Position numbers and translations under genes: made by a program
Origin: Caballeronia choica
GTDB lineage: Bacteria > Pseudomonadota > Gammaproteobacteria > Burkholderiales > Burkholderiaceae
Direction of reading: 5' to 3'
Assembly (NCBI RefSeq): GCF_001544535.1
Contig: NZ_FCON02000040.1
Location: 1 to 61,090, forward strand
DNA: 61,090 nucleotides
The notes under the pieces: model-generated
Told to the model about the DNA's origin: nothing
What the model saw: only the letters and a program-made list of their open reading frames with translations
The model's database searches: none
In this document: one piece after another, positions 9,166 through 17,310 of the stretch
Numbering within the stretch: the first letter of the stretch is position 1
Layout: each line of letters opens with the position of its first letter

Positions 9166-9906
9166 ATGCAATTGGGAAAGCGCCTCGGCGCTGAAATGTT
9201 CGGAACGTTCTGGCTCGTGCTCGGTGGCTGCGGAAGCGCCGTGCTCGCGGCTGCATTTCCTCACGTCGGCATCGGCCTCGCGGGCGTCTCGCTCGCGTTC
9301 GGCCTGACGGTGCTCACGATGGCCTATGCCATCGGCCATATCTCCGGCTGCCACCTGAATCCGGCGGTCAGCATCGGCCTGACGGTCGCTGGCCGGTTCC
9401 CGGCGCGCGACCTCGTGCCGTACATCGTCGCGCAGGTGATCGGCGCGACGCTCGGCGCGTGTGTTCTGTCAGTGATCGCCGGTGGCGCGCCGGGCTTTGA
9501 CCTCGTCGCCAGCGGTTTCGCGACGAACGGCTTCGGCGAGCACTCGCCGGGTCACTATTCGCTGATCGCGGCGCTCGTCTGCGAAGTCGTGATGACGTTC
9601 TTCTTCCTGTTCGTGATCCTCGGCGCGACCGACAGCCGCGCGCCGGCCGGCTTCGCGCCGATCGCCATCGGCCTGTGCCTGACGCTCATTCACCTGATCT
9701 CGATTCCGGTGACGAACACGTCGGTGAACCCGGCGCGCTCGTTCGGCCCGGCGCTCTTCGTCGGCGGCGCGGCACTCGAACAACTGTGGCTGTTCTGGGT
9801 TGCCCCGATCATCGGCGCGATGATCGCGGGCGTGGTTTATCCGCTGCTCTCGCGCGAAAAGAAGGCGACGTCCTTCGGACGACAAGAAGTCAGCGCAACG
9901 CGATAG
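9166..9906 (+). CDS. aqpZ: Aquaporin Z water channel
   Basis: This inner-membrane water channel has 246 residues and six membrane helices plus two half-helices. The two signature NPA motifs are at 65-67 (HLNPAVSIG) and 188-190 (VNPARSFGP). The selectivity-filter residues F45, H176, T185 and R191 match the water-specific set of E. coli AqpZ (F43, H174, T183, R189) with a constant offset of two. It should therefore conduct water rather than glycerol. A ribosome site (TTTAGGATAGG) lies upstream, and the gene stands alone between two terminators. Confidence 0.96.
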   Translation: MQLGKRLGAEMFGTFWLVLGGCGSAVLAAAFPHVGIGLAGVSLAFGLTVLTMAYAIGHISGCHLNPAVSIGLTVAGRFPARDLVPYIVAQVIGATLGACVLSVIAGGAPGFDLVASGFATNGFGEHSPGHYSLIAALVCEVVMTFFFLFVILGATDSRAPAGFAPIAIGLCLTLIHLISIPVTNTSVNPARSFGPALFVGGAALEQLWLFWVAPIIGAMIAGVVYPLLSREKKATSFGRQEVSATR

Positions 9907-9924
9907 TTTCGCGAAATCGCACCG

Positions 9925-9950
9925 AAACGGGCGCCTTGGCGCCCGTTTTT
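9925..9950 (+). terminator. Intrinsic terminator after aqpZ
   Basis: A perfect 11-bp stem (AAACGGGCGCC at 9925-9935 with its complement at 9938-9948) with a TT loop runs into TTTTT, 18 bases after the stop codon. Confidence 0.9.
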
Positions 9951-10217
9951 CGTTTCCGGCGCGCACCCGAATATGAATTGGCGGCGACAAATGTAATGCG
10001 CGTTTACAACCACGACAGCAAAGCTGGTTAGCGGCTTCGTGTGGAACGCGCTGGAAGCGAGTGCTCACAAGGACTTCGACCCTATCTGGCCGGTCGAGAC
10101 GCGCGATTCGAAGCCTTACGCAGCGCTTGCACACGGTAACAACTCATCGAAGCATGTAAGACGGCAGGCGCTTAAATTGGACTCATGCGACAGACGTCGC
10201 TTTCCAGGAGAAACAAC

Positions 10218-10547
10218 ATGAAGCGCATCGTCACCCATCTTCTCGTAGCGACCGGTCTCGCGATTGGCGCTGTCGGCGCCGCTCAGGCGCACACCGATCT
10301 CAGCATCGGCCTGTCGCTCGGCGCGCCCGCTTATGCACCGGCTTATGCACCCGCTTATGCGCCTGCGTATGTGCGATCCGCACCGGTTTATGCCCGTCCG
10401 GCGCCGGTTTATCGCGCACCGCAATGGCGCCACGATGAACCGCGCTGGGGCGACTATCGCCACGATAACGGCCACTGGAACCGCACCGGCTGGGACCACG
10501 GCCGCGACGGAAACAACGGGAACGGTGGCTGGAACCACCGCGGATAA
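10218..10547 (+). CDS. Small exported His/Tyr/Pro-rich protein
   Basis: This is a 109-residue protein of unknown function. Residues 1-23 are a clear Sec signal peptide (MKRIVTHLLVATGLAIGAVGAAQA) with a likely cut after AQA. The mature part begins with PAYA repeats encoded by four 12-bp units (10326-10373). A tail rich in His, Trp, Arg, Asp and Gly follows (WRHDEPRWGDYRHDNGHWN). The start has a GGAG ribosome site 7 bases upstream. Similar short repeat-bearing periplasmic proteins are common in Burkholderia. The His-rich tail could bind metal, but nothing proves it. Confidence 0.8.
   Translation: MKRIVTHLLVATGLAIGAVGAAQAHTDLSIGLSLGAPAYAPAYAPAYAPAYVRSAPVYARPAPVYRAPQWRHDEPRWGDYRHDNGHWNRTGWDHGRDGNNGNGGWNHRG
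10326..10373 (+). repeat. 12-bp tandem repeat coding PAYA, four units
   Basis: Four consecutive 12-base units close to CCCGCTTATGCA occur in frame inside the small exported protein gene, each coding Pro-Ala-Tyr-Ala or a near variant. The in-frame unit length allows copy-number change without frameshift. Confidence 0.85.
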
Positions 10548-10573
10548 ACCCCGCCGCGACATGCGATGAAAAC

Positions 10574-10599
10574 AAAGGGAGCGCCTCGGCGCTCCCTTT
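10574..10599. terminator. Bidirectional terminator between convergent genes
   Basis: An 11-bp stem (AAAGGGAGCGC at 10574-10584 with its complement at 10589-10599) with loop CTCG has A and T tracts at its ends, so it can serve the plus-strand exported-protein gene and the minus-strand HAD gene. Confidence 0.85.
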
Positions 10600-10606
10600 G
10601 CGTTGG

Positions 10607-11446
10607 CTAGTCCGGAATCTGCCCCGGCGAGGCCAGTTCGTCCGTGATGCCGAACAGCTTGCGCAGATGGTGCGCCACGCCCGCCTCGAAGTTATTGCCG
10701 ATGCGCGGCACGCCGGGCAAGCGCTTGATCAGGTCGGGATTCGCATTGTTCATCATGAACGGATGGCCGGCCGTCTCGAGCAGGTCGATGTCGTTCATGT
10801 TGTCGCCGAACGCGACGCAGTTGGCCGGCTCGACGTCGAGCCGGTCGAGCACGAAGCGCAGCGCGCGTCCCTTCGACACATCCGCCGTCATCACCTCCAG
10901 GCAGTCCGGCAGCGAATAGGTGACGTAGAGCGCGTCGCCGAATTCGCGTTCGAGGTTAGCCGCCGTTTCCTTCAGGTCCTTCGGATCGCCGATGTAGAGC
11001 ACCTTCGCGACGTCGTGGCCGTCGTGCTCGCGCAGGTCCATCACTTCGTACTGGAAGCCCGAATCCTGATGAAACACCAGCAGTTCGGGCGCGTGGCGGT
11101 CGATCAGCCAGGCGTCGTCGGCGAACAGATTGACGATCACGCGCCCCGCCCCGCCCGCCAGGTCGGGCTGCACCAGACGCCGCACCGCGGCCGGGTCGAG
11201 GTCGCGCGAGTAGATGCGCGTGTCGTCGGGCGCGTGAACCCGCGCGCCGTTCGACGTGATCAGGTAGGCGTCGATGCCGAGCAGGTCGCGGATGCCGGCG
11301 ACGTCGCGATAATGCCGCCCCGTCGCGATGACGAAGCGCACCCCGCTCGCTTCGAGCCGGCGAACCGTTTCGACGGTGAATGGATCGACCTGGTGATCGC
11401 TGTTGAGAAGCGTGCCGTCGAGATCGGTGGCGATGACTGGGTACAT
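10607..11446 (-). CDS. HAD superfamily (Cof-type) sugar-phosphate phosphatase
   Basis: The 279-residue protein is a cytoplasmic HAD hydrolase of the Cof/YidA type, which dephosphorylates small phosphorylated sugars or cofactors. Motif I is DLDGTLL (D8 nucleophile, D10 acid/base). FVIATGRH is motif II. The conserved lysine lies in VSKGRALRFVLD, and GDNMNDIDLL near residue 235 is motif IV. A type IIB cap sits between motifs II and III. The ATG at 11446 was chosen because the protein then starts MYPVIATDLDG as in relatives. It lies 40 bases downstream of the BadF-type kinase gene on the same strand, so the two may be co-transcribed. Confidence 0.9.
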   Translation of the reverse strand: MYPVIATDLDGTLLNSDHQVDPFTVETVRRLEASGVRFVIATGRHYRDVAGIRDLLGIDAYLITSNGARVHAPDDTRIYSRDLDPAAVRRLVQPDLAGGAGRVIVNLFADDAWLIDRHAPELLVFHQDSGFQYEVMDLREHDGHDVAKVLYIGDPKDLKETAANLEREFGDALYVTYSLPDCLEVMTADVSKGRALRFVLDRLDVEPANCVAFGDNMNDIDLLETAGHPFMMNNANPDLIKRLPGVPRIGNNFEAGVAHHLRKLFGITDELASPGQIPD

Positions 11447-11486
11447 GACTGCCTTGTATCGTTGCGCTGACGCGAAGCCTGCTATT

Positions 11487-12398
11487 TTAGCCTGCCCGCG
11501 CGGGCGAAATCGGCGCCGCACCGGACGCCCGCTTCGCCAGTTGCAACGCACCGGCCGCCGAATCGGCGAGCGGCGCGCGCAGCCGCGCGCGCAAACCGGC
11601 CGGCACGAACGGCTCGAATGGCGCGGCCAGTCCGCCGCACAACGCGACGGGCAGCGCCCCAGCGGGATCGAGCGCTGCGACGAGCCTTGCGATCTCCCGT
11701 CCCGCGTCGGTGAGCAACGCCGCGGCTGCGGGATGCCGGCAATGCTCGAAGACGCTCGGCGCCAGCGTCGCGTATGCCGTCTGATTGGCTCCGCTCAACC
11801 AGACGACCAGCCCGTCGCGATCGACCCCGCCGATGCGTGCGAGCAACGCGTCGGACCACGCGTCGGCGGGCGCCCGGCCGTCCAGCACTTGCTGGAGGTG
11901 CACGATCGCCCGCAACCCGAGCCATGCGCCGCTCGCCTCGTCGCCGCTCGGAAAGCCATAGCCGCCTGCGATGCGGCAGGCGCCGCCGGCGTCGAGCACC
12001 GCGGCGATGCTGCCCGTGCCGAGCGCGACGATGACGCCCGGCTCGCCGCCGTGCGCGCCGAGGAGCGTCGTGTAGGCGTCGCTTTCGACGGCAAGCGCGC
12101 GCACGTCGGGCGTCATCGCGTGAAACTGCGCGAGCCAGCCGGAGTGATTCACGCCCGCGAGCCCGCAGCCGAGCGAACATTCCGCCCAGTGGAAAGGCAA
12201 CGCCGCTGCCTCGAAAGCGCGGGCGCACGCGGCTTCGATCTCGCGCCACGCGCGCTCGACGCCCAGTCCCAGCCCCGAGGGGCCGCCCGTCGCCCGTGCG
12301 AGTTCGAGCCCGTTCGCGTCGGCGAGAACGACGCGCGTGCCGCTTCCGCCGCCGTCGACGCCGATCAGATAGCCGCCTGAGTGAAGTGAATTGGTCAT
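11487..12398 (-). CDS. BadF/BadG-type ATPase, likely amino-sugar kinase
   Basis: This 303-residue protein belongs to the ASKHA ATPase fold of the BadF/BadG/BcrA/BcrD family, which includes N-acetylglucosamine and glucosamine kinases. The phosphate-1 loop is IGVDGGGSGTRVV (D15). The phosphate-2/connect region is ESDAYTTLLGAHGGEPGVIVALGTGS, and an adenosine motif LCGGLAAPF lies near the C-terminus. With no iron-sulfur partner nearby, a sugar-kinase role is more likely than activation of a dehydratase. The ATG at 12398 was chosen over an upstream in-frame ATG because the ATPase fold starts soon after. Confidence 0.8.
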   Translation of the reverse strand: MTNSLHSGGYLIGVDGGGSGTRVVLADANGLELARATGGPSGLGLGVERAWREIEAACARAFEAAALPFHWAECSLGCGLAGVNHSGWLAQFHAMTPDVRALAVESDAYTTLLGAHGGEPGVIVALGTGSIAAVLDAGGACRIAGGYGFPSGDEASGAWLGLRAIVHLQQVLDGRAPADAWSDALLARIGGVDRDGLVVWLSGANQTAYATLAPSVFEHCRHPAAAALLTDAGREIARLVAALDPAGALPVALCGGLAAPFEPFVPAGLRARLRAPLADSAAGALQLAKRASGAAPISPARAG

Positions 12399-12523
12399 GT
12401 CCGCAAGCTTACCGGCGCGGCCTCGCGTCGCCAATTGGCCGAACGGGCTAGCCGAACGGCCGATGTGGCGGCCGCACGCATTCCGCTATGCTGGCGCAGT
12501 CGAAAATACGAAGGACCGAGACT

Positions 12524-13159
12524 ATGCAGGCAAAAGAAACGCACGAACCGCATCGCTGCGGCTGGGCGTCGACCGACGCGATGATCCACTATCACGACAC
12601 CGAATGGGGCGTGCCCGCCCGCGACGATCGCCACCTGTTCGAAATGCTCGTTCTCGAAGGCGCGCAGGCCGGTCTCTCGTGGTCGACGATCCTCAACAAG
12701 CGCGAGGGATACCGCGAATTGTTCAAAGGCTTCGACATCGACAAGGTCGCCGCTTTCTCGGAAAACGACGTCGCCCGCCTGATGGGCGACGCCCGCATCG
12801 TGCGCAACCGGGCCAAGATCGAGTCGGCGATTCTCAACGCCCAGGCGGTCAAGCGCATCCAGGCGGAACACGGATCGTTCGCTGCGTTCGTGTGGTCGTT
12901 CGTCGGCGATACGCCCATCGATACGCCGCGCGAGTCGTATCAGCAGGCACCGGCGTCCACGGCGGAATCCGATGCGCTCAGCCGCGCGCTCAAGCAATAC
13001 GGCTGCAAATTCGTCGGCACGACCATCTGCTACGCGTTCATGCAGGCAACGGGCATGGTGAACGACCACGAGGCCGGTTGCCTCTCCCGCTCGACCACGA
13101 AAGCCGCCCCGAGGACGGCGCGCCGTAAGCCGGTAAAACCGGCGCACGAGACGAATTGA
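12524..13159 (+). CDS. tag: DNA-3-methyladenine glycosylase I
   Basis: Tag removes 3-methyladenine from alkylated DNA in base excision repair. The 211-residue protein shows the zinc-binding set C12 (HRCGW), H24 (YHDTEWGVP), H182 and C186 (NDHEAGC), matching C4, H17, H175 and C179 of E. coli Tag. A helix-hairpin-helix-like core (LEGAQAGLSWSTILNKR) follows the N-terminal motif. The C-terminal 25 residues are basic (KAAPRTARRKPVKPA) and extend past the usual end. The ATG at 12524 has an AAGGA ribosome site 8 bases upstream. Confidence 0.96.
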   Translation: MQAKETHEPHRCGWASTDAMIHYHDTEWGVPARDDRHLFEMLVLEGAQAGLSWSTILNKREGYRELFKGFDIDKVAAFSENDVARLMGDARIVRNRAKIESAILNAQAVKRIQAEHGSFAAFVWSFVGDTPIDTPRESYQQAPASTAESDALSRALKQYGCKFVGTTICYAFMQATGMVNDHEAGCLSRSTTKAAPRTARRKPVKPAHETN

Positions 13160-13627
13160 TCTTTTCATAAACGGAAATTTTTGCTTTTTAGCAACGTTTC
13201 GAGGCAATTTCTCCTTCACCTAGGGTAAATCCCTATTCAGCTCGCTTTTTTTGCAGTGAAGCACGCGCTGTTGCTTATAGTGCAACGCTTCGCCGCATTC
13301 TTGCGGCGGTGCACGATCGTTCGCACCGTGTCAGAATTGCGTCGCTCGCGTGCGCTAGCGCACCTTTTTACCGGGCCAAGTCGCTATAACGAACGGTGAG
13401 ACGGGGCTTTCACAGAGTGCGGAATTCGTCGCGAGCGGTAGGTGGCGCTATCAGACCGTGCGCCAGGGTGGGGAAACCGATGCACCAAGTAGATTCAGGA
13501 CTCGATACATCACGCACTCTTATGTTGCCGACCGCTCCAAGGCAACGGCGTCGACGTCCGATACTGCAGGTGAAGGTTGCTCGAAATTCAACGATTGGCC
13601 GCTGCGCCGGGGCGCAGGGGGAAGACC
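13160..13627. other. Non-coding leader region of the small paralog pair
   Basis: This 468-base gap has no supported gene. It holds the inverted repeat TAGGG-TAAAT-CCCTA at 13221-13235 and AT-rich tracts around 13165-13195. A weak promoter-like pair (TTGCAG 13251, TATAGT 13276, spacer 19) follows the inverted repeat. Confidence 0.4.
13221..13235. promoter_or_regulatory. Inverted repeat TAGGG-N5-CCCTA
   Basis: Two 5-bp arms are spaced by 5 bases, about 400 bases upstream of the first small paralog. The shape resembles NarL/LuxR-type operators and motifs I recall between genes in Burkholderiaceae. The regulator is unknown. Confidence 0.35.
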
Positions 13628-14053
13628 ATGAAAAGCCTGAACTTCCTGACACATCAGGAGATTTTCAACAACGCCGTGCTCCATCTGTTCAGCCAGGGGC
13701 AAGCCGCTCTGCTGCCCCACGGCGGCGGTGCGTATCGCGGATATTGCGGTGGCTGTCCGGTTGGCAGCTTGATCAAGCCGCGTGACTACATGACCGCGAT
13801 GGAGGGCGTGCCCATTCGCTACATCGCGAAGGCGCCCGAAGCCGTGCCGGCGTACATGGATGTCGGTGTCGCGGCGCTCAAGCGCGCGCTGTTGCGCTCG
13901 CGCATCAACGTGTTCGATCCGACCACAGTCGAGTTGCTGAGTTGTCTGCAGAACGTGCACGACGTGTTTGGCAAATGGGAATGGCGCGAGCGGCTGGCAT
14001 CGATCGCTCGTCAATTCGGCCTCTCGGCCGACCTTCTGAAAACCGCTGCCTGA
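13628..14053 (+). CDS. Small protein of unknown function, paralog A
   Basis: This 141-residue cytoplasmic protein was not recognised. It has no signal peptide or membrane helix. Its features are a glycine- and cysteine-rich segment (YRGYCGGCPVGSL, about 37-48), EGVPIRY (59-65), and a helical C-terminal part LLRSRINVFDPTTVELLSCL followed by QNVHD (about 88-112). The same elements, in the same order, occur in the next gene, so the two are tandem paralogs. The ATG at 13628 has a GGGGAAG ribosome site. The gap to the next gene is 17 bases, suggesting one transcript. Confidence 0.8.
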   Translation: MKSLNFLTHQEIFNNAVLHLFSQGQAALLPHGGGAYRGYCGGCPVGSLIKPRDYMTAMEGVPIRYIAKAPEAVPAYMDVGVAALKRALLRSRINVFDPTTVELLSCLQNVHDVFGKWEWRERLASIARQFGLSADLLKTAA

Positions 14054-14070
14054 GTGTTGCAGGTGTTGTG

Positions 14071-14430
14071 ATGTTGAGCGCAAGAGACATATACGAGCGC
14101 GTAAGTGCTCATCTGCTGAAACAAAGGGCCGTGTCGGAAGACGAAAACGGCTCGTGCCGGCTGCGTAGCGCGCACGGCCGCAAGTGCGCGATCGGCTCGC
14201 TCGTTAGCGACGAGGTCTACCATCCGGACATCGAAGGCGTCGGGATTTCGTACTACCGGCACGCGCAGGATGGCGTACTACTGCGCGCGCTGTATGCATC
14301 CAACGTGAATGCCTACGATCCGGGCATTGTCGAGTTGCTGTGCGAGCTGGAGCAGGTTCACGACGACGCCGCCGTCGAACAGTGGCCGCATTTGCTCACC
14401 GCGCTCGGCAAGCGCCACGCGTTCATCTGA
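14071..14430 (+). CDS. Small protein of unknown function, paralog B
   Basis: This 119-residue protein is homologous by eye to the preceding gene. RKCAIGSLVSDEVYHPDIEG (37-56) aligns with the YCGGCPVGSL...EG segment, EGVGISY with EGVPIRY, and LLRALYASNVNAYDPGIVEL (70-89) plus the following QVHD with the paralog's C-terminal part. A CAIG-L-DE-Y-P-EG pattern like this also occurs, as I recall, in uncharacterised bacterial and phage proteins. The ATG at 14071 was chosen for position 17 bases after the previous stop and an AGGTG ribosome site. No function is proposed. Confidence 0.8.
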   Translation: MLSARDIYERVSAHLLKQRAVSEDENGSCRLRSAHGRKCAIGSLVSDEVYHPDIEGVGISYYRHAQDGVLLRALYASNVNAYDPGIVELLCELEQVHDDAAVEQWPHLLTALGKRHAFI

Positions 14431-14460
14431 AACGAAAAGCCTGGCCCGAGCAAGAACAAA

Positions 14461-14507
14461 AAGCAAAACGGCGGTGCGCCCTTTCGGGTCGCACCGCCGT
14501 TTTGCTT
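14461..14507. terminator. Strong bidirectional terminator, paralog B / rpsU
   Basis: A perfect 18-bp stem (AAGCAAAACGGCGGTGCG at 14461-14478 with its complement at 14490-14507) lies between convergent genes, with A/T tracts on both flanks of the GC core so that it can stop transcription from both sides. Confidence 0.9.
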
Positions 14508-14553
14508 TGCCGCGGCCGTTTCGGACCGCATCGGGACCGCGGCGAGAAGATGC

Positions 14554-14766
14554 TTAGTGCATCTTCTTCGGCAGCATCTGGCTGCGCAGACGCTTGCGCA
14601 GACGGCTTACGGCCGCTGCCTTCTTGCGCTTGCGAGCCGTCGTCGGCTTTTCGTACGACTGGCGTTCACGCAATTCTGCGATCAGGCCGTTCTTTTCGAT
14701 CGTGCGACGGAAGCGGCGGATCGCCACGTCGAACGGCTCGTTTTCTTTCAAAACAATAGTGGTCAT
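14554..14766 (-). CDS. rpsU: 30S ribosomal protein S21
   Basis: S21 is a small basic protein of the 30S platform near the 16S rRNA 3' end. The 70-residue product ([20 protein letters not shown], then [16 protein letters not shown] at the end) is full-length and highly typical of the family. An AGGA ribosome site precedes the ATG. It is monocistronic here: a strong terminator follows, and a possible promoter lies about 260 bases upstream. Burkholderia genomes often carry more than one rpsU copy. Confidence 0.97.
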   Translation of the reverse strand: MTTIVLKENEPFDVAIRRFRRTIEKNGLIAELRERQSYEKPTTARKRKKAAAVSRLRKRLRSQMLPKKMH

Positions 14767-15025
14767 GGAATTCCTAAATCGCTAAACGTATTTGTGACTG
14801 CGGGAGACGGATCTTGCGGCCCGTACCACGCGCCGGCACTCCGATCGTCCGCCCAACACGGCGGACACGAGCAAAGCGGCCACGGAGGCCGGAAAAGAGA
14901 GAGTTGGGATTCACCGCCGAAACGGCATGCGCACTCGAGACGAAAATCTGAAATGACGCACTTTGGGCCGCCGGGCGCAGCGCAGAAACACCGCGCCGTC
15001 GGGCAAAAATCTCGATTCGGGCGCG

Positions 15026-15054
15026 ATGTTACCAGATCATCTCGCAATCGCCAA
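15026..15054 (-). promoter_or_regulatory. Candidate sigma-70 promoter for rpsU
   Basis: On the minus strand, TTGGCG (15049-15054) and TAACAT (15026-15031) are separated by 17 bases. If used, the rpsU transcript would have a leader of about 255 bases. The 14767-15025 stretch otherwise shows nothing I can name. Confidence 0.4.
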
Positions 15055-15080
15055 GCATCCAACTCCCTGATGCAACTCGA

Positions 15081-16031
15081 TTATTTGGCCGGCGCGCTGG
15101 CTTCGTCGAGCGCCGCGATGTCTTCAGCGGAGAGATTCAGGCGCGTCGCGGCAGCCAGGCTTTCGAGTTGCGCGACCGATGTCGCGCTGGCGATCGGCGC
15201 CGTCACGCTCGGCCGCGCGATGACCCACGCGAGCGCGACCGTCGCGGGCGTGGTGTCGTTGCGCTTCGCCACGTCGACGAGCGCATCGACGATTCGCAGG
15301 CCCCGGTCGTTCAGGTATTTCTCCACGCGCGATCCGCGCGCGGCGTTGCTCGTGTCGTCCTTCGAGCGGTATTTTCCGCTGAGGAAGCCGCTCGCGAGGC
15401 TGAAATACGTCACGACGGCAACCTTGTGCGCCTGCGCGACCGGTTCGAGATCCGTCTCGTAGCCTTCGCGATCGTACAAGTTGTACTCGGGCTGGAGGAT
15501 CTGATACGCCGGCAGGCCCGTGTCGCTGGATACCTTCAGCGCCGCCTCGAGCCGCTCGCCGTTGTAGTTCGACGCGCCGATCACCCGCACCTTGCCCGCC
15601 TTGACGAGCTTCTGGTACGCGCCGAGCGTCTCCTCGAACGGAGTCTTGTCGTCGTCGAGATGGGAGAAATAGACGTCGATGTAATCGGTCTTCAGGCGCC
15701 GCAGCGAATCGTCGACGGCGGCCGCGATATTCGCCGCCGACAGCCCCGCTCGCGTGCTCAGCATGCCGACCTTGGTCGCGAGCACGATCTTGTCGCGCTT
15801 GCCGCTTTCCTTGAACCACTTGCCGATGATCGACTCCGATTCGCCGCCCTTGTGGCCGTCGATCCAGGCGGAATAAACGTCGGCGGTATCGATGAAGTTC
15901 AGGCCGTGGTCGACGAAGGCGTCGAGGATGGAAAACGACGTGCGCTCGTCGGCGGTCCAGCCGAAGACATTGCCGCCGAATACGAGCGGCGCGACCTGCA
16001 GTTCCGAGGTTCCGATGGGGCGTTTTTGCAT
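15081..16031 (-). CDS. Aldo/keto reductase
   Basis: This NADPH-dependent oxidoreductase of 316 residues has the TIM-barrel fold. The catalytic tetrad is visible as D48, Y53 (FIDTADVYS), K87 (LATKVGM) and H124 (YFSHLDDD). The segment IGASNYNGERLEAAL and the C-terminal cofactor loop PIASATSVAQLESL are typical of the YhdN/Tas-like group. Its substrate is unknown. The ATG at 16031 was chosen for a GGAG site upstream and the family-typical start MQKRPIGTSELQV. It is transcribed away from fliC. Confidence 0.92.
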   Translation of the reverse strand: MQKRPIGTSELQVAPLVFGGNVFGWTADERTSFSILDAFVDHGLNFIDTADVYSAWIDGHKGGESESIIGKWFKESGKRDKIVLATKVGMLSTRAGLSAANIAAAVDDSLRRLKTDYIDVYFSHLDDDKTPFEETLGAYQKLVKAGKVRVIGASNYNGERLEAALKVSSDTGLPAYQILQPEYNLYDREGYETDLEPVAQAHKVAVVTYFSLASGFLSGKYRSKDDTSNAARGSRVEKYLNDRGLRIVDALVDVAKRNDTTPATVALAWVIARPSVTAPIASATSVAQLESLAAATRLNLSAEDIAALDEASAPAK

Positions 16032-16201
16032 GTCTGCTCCGTTTGCAAGTTGGGAAAAATACAGAAGAAGAAGCATACGCCGAGGCCGTATTTGCCGTTG
16101 TCCGTGCAACTGAAGCCAAGCGACTGATTTCATTACTTGCGCTTTCAATTCTTTTCAAAGCGCCTTGCACTGCGTTTTAGCGGCACAGGCCTATGCGGGG
16201 A

Positions 16202-16228
16202 TAAAGTTTTTCCGCTTGCTGCCGAAAA
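16202..16228 (+). promoter_or_regulatory. Sigma-28 promoter P1 upstream of fliC
   Basis: TAAA (16202-16205), 15 bases, then GCCGAAAA (16221-16228) matches the FliA consensus TAAA-N15-GCCGATAA at all but one position. It lies about 190 bases before the fliC start. Confidence 0.8.
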
Positions 16229-16306
16229 TCAGGAACCGGCGGATGCACGTCGCTTCTGGCGCACAACGCCCCTGCGACTCTGATTCAGGCCAATTACCGG
16301 CGGGGC

Positions 16307-16333
16307 TAAAGTTTCGGGGTGGACTGCCGAAAA
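16307..16333 (+). promoter_or_regulatory. Sigma-28 promoter P2 upstream of fliC
   Basis: TAAA (16307-16310), 15 bases, then GCCGAAAA (16326-16333). It is a second, near-identical FliA-type site exactly 105 bases after the first, with similar flanks (CCGAAAA-CAGGAA-GGCGG). It lies about 85 bases before fliC, so it is the more conventional of the two. Confidence 0.85.
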
Positions 16334-16419
16334 CCAGGAAAGGCGGCCAGCGCAACTCGTGAAGCGCGACGCTTTAACCGAATTAACGCCAATCGGCGTC
16401 TTCACTAACGAGGGACATC

Positions 16420-17238
16420 ATGCTGAACATCAATACCAACATTTACTCGTTGACCGCACAGACGAACCTGAACAGCACGCAGAACATGCTGTCGCAAGCA
16501 ATCAACCGCCTGTCGTCGGGCAAGCGCGTCAACTCCGCCGCCGACGACGCGGCCGGCCTCGCGATCTCGACGTCGATGACGTCGTCGGTCAATGCGCTGA
16601 ACCAGGGCGTCTCGAACGCGAACAACGGTGTGTCGATGATTCAGACCGCATCGAGCGCTTTGTCGGCCATCACCAGCAACCTGCAACGCATCCGCCAGCT
16701 CGCCGTTCAGGCTTCGGACGCATCGATCGGCACGGACGCCGCCGCCAACCTCGACACGGAAGTGCAGGCGCGTATCACGGAAATCGGCCGTATCGCCAGC
16801 CAGACGACGTTCAACGGCATCAAGGTGCTCGACGGCTCGGCCGGCGCGAACCTGAACTTCCAGATCGGTGAATCGTCGGGCCAGCAACTGACCATCGACC
16901 TGAGCGGCAAATACGACGCGACCACGCTCGGCCTGACCGGCGACGTCAAGACGGCCACCACGGCGCAATCGATGATGGACACGATCGACACGGCGCTGAA
17001 GACGGTGAACACCGCCCAGGCAACGCTCGGTTCCAACCTCAATATTTTCCAGTCGGCGATTTCGCAAACGACCGCTCAATCGACCAACCTGAGCGCCGCA
17101 AGCGCGCAGATCACCGACGCGAACTTCGCGCAGGAAACGGCGAACCTGTCGAAGGCTCAGGTTCTGCAACAGGCCGGCATCTCGGTGCTCGCGCAAGCCA
17201 ACTCGATGCCGCAACAGGTCCTGAAGCTGCTCGGCTAA
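16420..17238 (+). CDS. fliC: Flagellin
   Basis: Flagellin is exported by the flagellar type III system and polymerises into the filament. The 272-residue protein has the conserved N-terminal D0/D1 part (MLNINTNIYSLTAQTNLN, then INRLSSGKRVNSAADDAAG) and C-terminal D1/D0 part (QAGISVLAQANSMPQQVLKL). Only a short middle segment of about 70 residues separates them. It is therefore shorter than the roughly 380-residue flagellins of B. pseudomallei and has little or no D2/D3 outer domain. A GAGGGA ribosome site precedes the ATG, and two sigma-28 promoters lie upstream. Confidence 0.97.
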   Translation: MLNINTNIYSLTAQTNLNSTQNMLSQAINRLSSGKRVNSAADDAAGLAISTSMTSSVNALNQGVSNANNGVSMIQTASSALSAITSNLQRIRQLAVQASDASIGTDAAANLDTEVQARITEIGRIASQTTFNGIKVLDGSAGANLNFQIGESSGQQLTIDLSGKYDATTLGLTGDVKTATTAQSMMDTIDTALKTVNTAQATLGSNLNIFQSAISQTTAQSTNLSAASAQITDANFAQETANLSKAQVLQQAGISVLAQANSMPQQVLKLLG

Positions 17239-17310
17239 GCCGGTTGATGACGGCCCGCACGCCTTCCACGGAAACGCGTGCGCGGCCATTCTCGCGGCAA
17301 ACCGGATTGG

